Source: Ruminococcaceae bacterium UBA5406 (GTDB lineage Bacteria > Bacillota > Clostridia > Oscillospirales > Acutalibacteraceae). Taken from it: a stretch of DNA of 64,000 nucleotides. The notes beneath the pieces are model-generated. The model was given only the letters and a program-made list of their open reading frames with translations, was not told where the DNA came from and made no database searches. Made by a program: the position numbers and the translations under genes. Position 1 is the first letter of the stretch, and each line of letters opens with the position of its first letter. Shown here one piece after another: positions 61,512 to 64,000 of the stretch. The stretch spans positions 109,457-173,456 of the forward strand of contig DHNW01000024.1 of assembly GCA_002407675.1 (NCBI GenBank), written 5' to 3'.

Positions 61512-63249
61512 GGTGAACTTCCTCCTCTTCAACGCTGTTCTGCAGCGCCCAGATACGATAATAATAACCGTGTTTCCGGAGAAGCTGCGCATGTGTTCCC
61601 CATTCGATAATGCGCCCGTGATCCAAAACGATAATCTGGTCGGCGTTTTTCAGGGAAGAAATCCGCTGGGCCACAATCATTTTCGTGCATGGGAAATCAA
61701 GGGTCCGCAGCTGCTGCTGGATAAATTTTTCCGTTTCCATATCCACCGCCGAGGTCGTATCGTCCAGGATAAGGACGGACGGCTTCATGGAAAGGGCGCG
61801 CGCCAGGGCAAGCCGCTGTTTCTGCCCTCCGGAAAGCCCGACCCCGCGTTCGCCGATCAATGTGTCGCACCCATCTTCCAGTTTGCGGGAAAAGCCGTCG
61901 GCAGCCGCCGCTTTCAGGTATTTAAGCGTTTCTTCCCGCGGCTGATCCGGGTTGCCGTAGGCTACGTTCCCCACAACGGTATCGGAAAAAAGGAACACTT
62001 CCTGCGTAGCGACGCCGATTGAGCGGCGCAGCGACTCGAGGGTATAGTCCTGAACATTTCTGCCGTCCAGAAGGACTTCGCCCTCCGTTGCCTCATAGAC
62101 CCGGTCGACCAGGTTGACCAGCGTTGTTTTCCCAGAACCGGTGGAACCTGTGATCCCCAGCGTCTGGCCCGGGGCAATATGAAAATTCACATGATCCAGC
62201 AGGGGCGCCCCGTTAATCCGGAACGAGACATCCCGGAATTCCACGTCTCCGTGCAGCCGCTCTTCCGGGGCATACGCGCCCATGTGGTCTATAATCGACG
62301 GCTGCGAGTAGAAAACCTCAATCACCATGCGGCAGGAAGCAAAAAAGCGCTGCATGTCGTTAATGAGCACACCGAGGTTCCGCAGCGGGTTCGCAAGCGC
62401 CCACGTGAGGGAAGAAAACGCCATCATGTCGCCGGCGGTGATAGCCCCTTTCATCATAAAGATACCGCCGACTAAAAGCGACGTAACCGTGAGCGACTGG
62501 GAAAGCAGGTCAATGACAGGCTGAAATTTGACGCCGACATAAGTGGTTTTCAGGTTTTTGTCCCGGTATTCCTGATTGCATTTCCGGAATTTCTCTTCTT
62601 CAAACGCTTCATTGGCAAATGCTTTGACAACCCGGTTGCCTGCAATGTTTTCCTGAGCGACGGTATTCAGGCCGGCGAGCTTCGCACGCAGGTCCACATA
62701 CATCGGCCCGATCTTTTTGGAAAACAAATAAGTGATCAGCATAATAAACGGTGTAATGGCCGCCATGCACAGCGTCAGGGGAATGTTGACCGTGCAGAGA
62801 TAAAGAATGGTAACTGCAAACAGCACAATCGAATCCACCGCGCTGTACGAAATCCACGCACAGAAATGCCGCACCGTATCCAGATCGCTGGTGATACGGG
62901 TCATCAGGTCTCCGGTACGGATGCGGCCGAAAAATCGGTAATCCTGTTCCTGGATGACATGATACATTCGCCGGCGCACATCGTCAAGCATCTGCTGACT
63001 GTTCTTTTCAAGGCAGACAATCATCAGATACCGCAAAGCCACACGCACCACTTCTACGACAAGCATTGCCGTAAGGATCGGCATGAGCAGCTTTACATTT
63101 TTGGGCACAATCACCTCGTCGATCAGCTTTTGGGAAAGCATCGGGTTGATAACCATCATAGCCGAAGTGACAGCCGAAAGGATCAGTCCGACAACGAATA
63201 AGCGGCGTTTTTTACCCATATATTTCCAAAGCCATTTTAACTCAAACAT
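61501..63249 (-). CDS. ABC exporter subunit, NBD with non-catalytic Walker B
   Basis: A 582-residue half-transporter with six helices (about 15-300) and an ATPase. Walker A is GSTGSGKTT and the signature GLSGGQKQR is standard, but Walker B reads LILDDTTSAVD, with Asp in place of the catalytic Glu. That is typical of the inactive-site subunit in BmrCD/TM287-288-like heterodimers, complementing the partner's LSQGQ. ATG at 63249 follows AAAGGA. It is the first gene of the pair and diverges from the AraC-family gene. Confidence 0.92.
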   Translation of the reverse strand: MFELKWLWKYMGKKRRLFVVGLILSAVTSAMMVINPMLSQKLIDEVIVPKNVKLLMPILTAMLVVEVVRVALRYLMIVCLEKNSQQMLDDVRRRMYHVIQEQDYRFFGRIRTGDLMTRITSDLDTVRHFCAWISYSAVDSIVLFAVTILYLCTVNIPLTLCMAAITPFIMLITYLFSKKIGPMYVDLRAKLAGLNTVAQENIAGNRVVKAFANEAFEEEKFRKCNQEYRDKNLKTTYVGVKFQPVIDLLSQSLTVTSLLVGGIFMMKGAITAGDMMAFSSLTWALANPLRNLGVLINDMQRFFASCRMVIEVFYSQPSIIDHMGAYAPEERLHGDVEFRDVSFRINGAPLLDHVNFHIAPGQTLGITGSTGSGKTTLVNLVDRVYEATEGEVLLDGRNVQDYTLESLRRSIGVATQEVFLFSDTVVGNVAYGNPDQPREETLKYLKAAAADGFSRKLEDGCDTLIGERGVGLSGGQKQRLALARALSMKPSVLILDDTTSAVDMETEKFIQQQLRTLDFPCTKMIVAQRISSLKNADQIIVLDHGRIIEWGTHAQLLRKHGYYYRIWALQNSVEEEEVHLGA

Positions 63250-63300
63250 AGCGTTCCTTTTCCGCGCACTCCGGCGCACCGGCATATTTCAGGACGAGTG

Positions 63301-63329
63301 TTGATTTTTCATATAGTAAGGATTATAAT
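63301..63329 (+). promoter_or_regulatory. Promoter of the AraC-family gene
   Basis: TTGATT (63301-63306) and TATAAT (63324-63329) are spaced by 17 bases, about 78 bases before the proposed start. Confidence 0.65.
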
Positions 63330-63407
63330 CGGTTGAACTGGAAAATGCGTGTCAGTTCTACAGTTTCTAGTGTCAAAAATTGCTGAATGAAAGGATTGAA
63401 GCCTGCG

Positions 63408-64000
63408 ATGATCCAAGGGATGTACCAATTCTGCAACGACAACGGGCGGTTCCCCTCCTGCTGGGAGAGCCGCAATATCGGCTGCATGCCGCATTTTCAC
63501 AGCAGCGTGGAATTTGTTTACGTGACAGAAGGCGAAGTGGGTGCCATGTTCAACGGCCGCCAGCTCTCCATCCGGGCCGGTCAGTTTTTTCTTGTTTCCA
63601 GCTATTCTGCACACTCTTACCGCAGCAGTGAAAGCAGCCGGTACCATTCCATTGTGATGGTTGTGCCGCTGAACTTTGTGCCGCTGTACGCGCCGCTGCT
63701 CTCTAAAAAAGTTTTCAGCCAATGTTTGAGCGGCGACGCCGTTCTGAACGGTGAAGCGCTGCACTGCCTGCGGATGATCCTCAGCCTGGGCCCGTGCGAC
63801 GACGAAAATGAAAACCTGACACGCAGTTACATCTACGTGATTCTCGGCCTGGCTATCCGCCGAATCGGGCTGGAGGACACGCCGCAGGACCGGTTCCTTT
63901 CCAAAAAAGTGCTGATATACCTGCAGGACAACTATCTTTCACCGATTACGCTGGATTCTCTCTCCAAAGAATTCGGATACAGCAAATACCGGTTTTCCCA
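63408..64000 (+). CDS. AraC-family transcriptional regulator, N-terminal part
   Basis: An open frame without a stop to the window end (197 codons present). Residues about 10-85 form a cupin-like sensing domain (FHSSVEFVYVTEGEVGAMF, then LSIRAGQFFLVS). From about 165 the sequence VLIYLQDNYLSPITLDSLSKEFGYSKYRFS starts the first AraC helix-turn-helix, here given as VLIYLQDNYLSPITLDSL plus SKEFGYSKYRFS. The second HTH lies beyond the window. The start is uncertain: ATG at 63408 has AAAGGA 12 bases upstream, and another in-frame ATG lies at 63387. It is divergent from the ABC exporter and might regulate it. Confidence 0.82.
   Translation, partial: MIQGMYQFCNDNGRFPSCWESRNIGCMPHFHSSVEFVYVTEGEVGAMFNGRQLSIRAGQFFLVSSYSAHSYRSSESSRYHSIVMVVPLNFVPLYAPLLSKKVFSQCLSGDAVLNGEALHCLRMILSLGPCDDENENLTRSYIYVILGLAIRRIGLEDTPQDRFLSKKVLIYLQDNYLSPITLDSLSKEFGYSKYRFS

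Noticed and set aside
59880..61610. 576-residue plus-strand frame opposite the ABC exporter
   Set aside because: Antisense of a clear ABC exporter gene.

Overview
The window looks like chromosome from an anaerobic, Gram-positive, endospore-forming Clostridia member, probably of the Oscillospirales/Ruminococcaceae type. That placement is inference from gene content: formate-THF ligase, a membrane pyrophosphatase, Rex, a LysM-GH18 spore-cortex-type enzyme, an FtsK/SpoIIIE translocase, ECF sigma/anti-sigma genes and many AGGAGG-type ribosome sites. GC content is moderate to high, with a conspicuously GC-rich patch at about 4.4-7.2 kb. No rRNA, tRNA, CRISPR array, insertion sequence or prophage was seen.

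Layout. 0.36-3.9 kb: a large secreted, repeat-containing surface protein behind a consensus promoter and a long leader. 4.4-7.2 kb: a GC-rich two-gene unit of a MORN-repeat protein and a metallo-beta-lactamase-fold hydrolase. 7.4-12 kb: a small glycine-rich protein, trmL, and the glycolytic operon pgk-tpiA-gpmI with a Rex-like operator at its promoter. 12-16.6 kb: a BASS-family transporter, two unrecognised proteins, and an ABC-2 export pair whose ATPase gene carries an in-frame TGA. 16.8-20.7 kb: the minus-strand run fhs-tsaE-tsaB-rpiB-upp. 20.9-27.6 kb: rodA, then the minus-strand run tepA-uppP-ftsK-MBL-DUF3006. 27.9-32.5 kb: aconitase, a TraX-family protein, NADP-isocitrate dehydrogenase and rex. 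32.6-37.2 kb: a BceRS-BceAB-type peptide-antibiotic sensing and resistance locus whose response regulator is frameshifted.

37.5-46.7 kb: an SGNH hydrolase, an operon of FAD oxidoreductase, DUF188 and HAD genes below a sodium-coupled amino-acid symporter, the pyrophosphatase hppA, an FMN alpha-hydroxy-acid dehydrogenase, a macrodomain protein and thioredoxin. 47-49.2 kb: a TrmB-type regulator with a perfect 14-bp inverted repeat over its own promoter, overlapping a lysA-like decarboxylase gene. 49.3-53.5 kb: a LysM-GH18 glycosidase, a Cof-type phosphatase, a flavodoxin-like protein and a DMT transporter. 53.5-57.3 kb: a second secreted protein resembling the first, then an ECF sigma/anti-sigma pair with a TGAAAC-N16-CGTA promoter. 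57.7-64 kb: a chemoreceptor, a heterodimeric ABC exporter and the start of an AraC-family regulator that runs off the end.

Themes. Envelope biogenesis and defence recur (RodA, UppP, BceAB, ABC exporter, ECF sigma, secreted proteins), as does redox-controlled carbon flow (the Rex gene and a Rex-like site). Two regulatory or transport genes are disrupted by single-site lesions. All functional names rest on reading translated motifs; no database search was possible.
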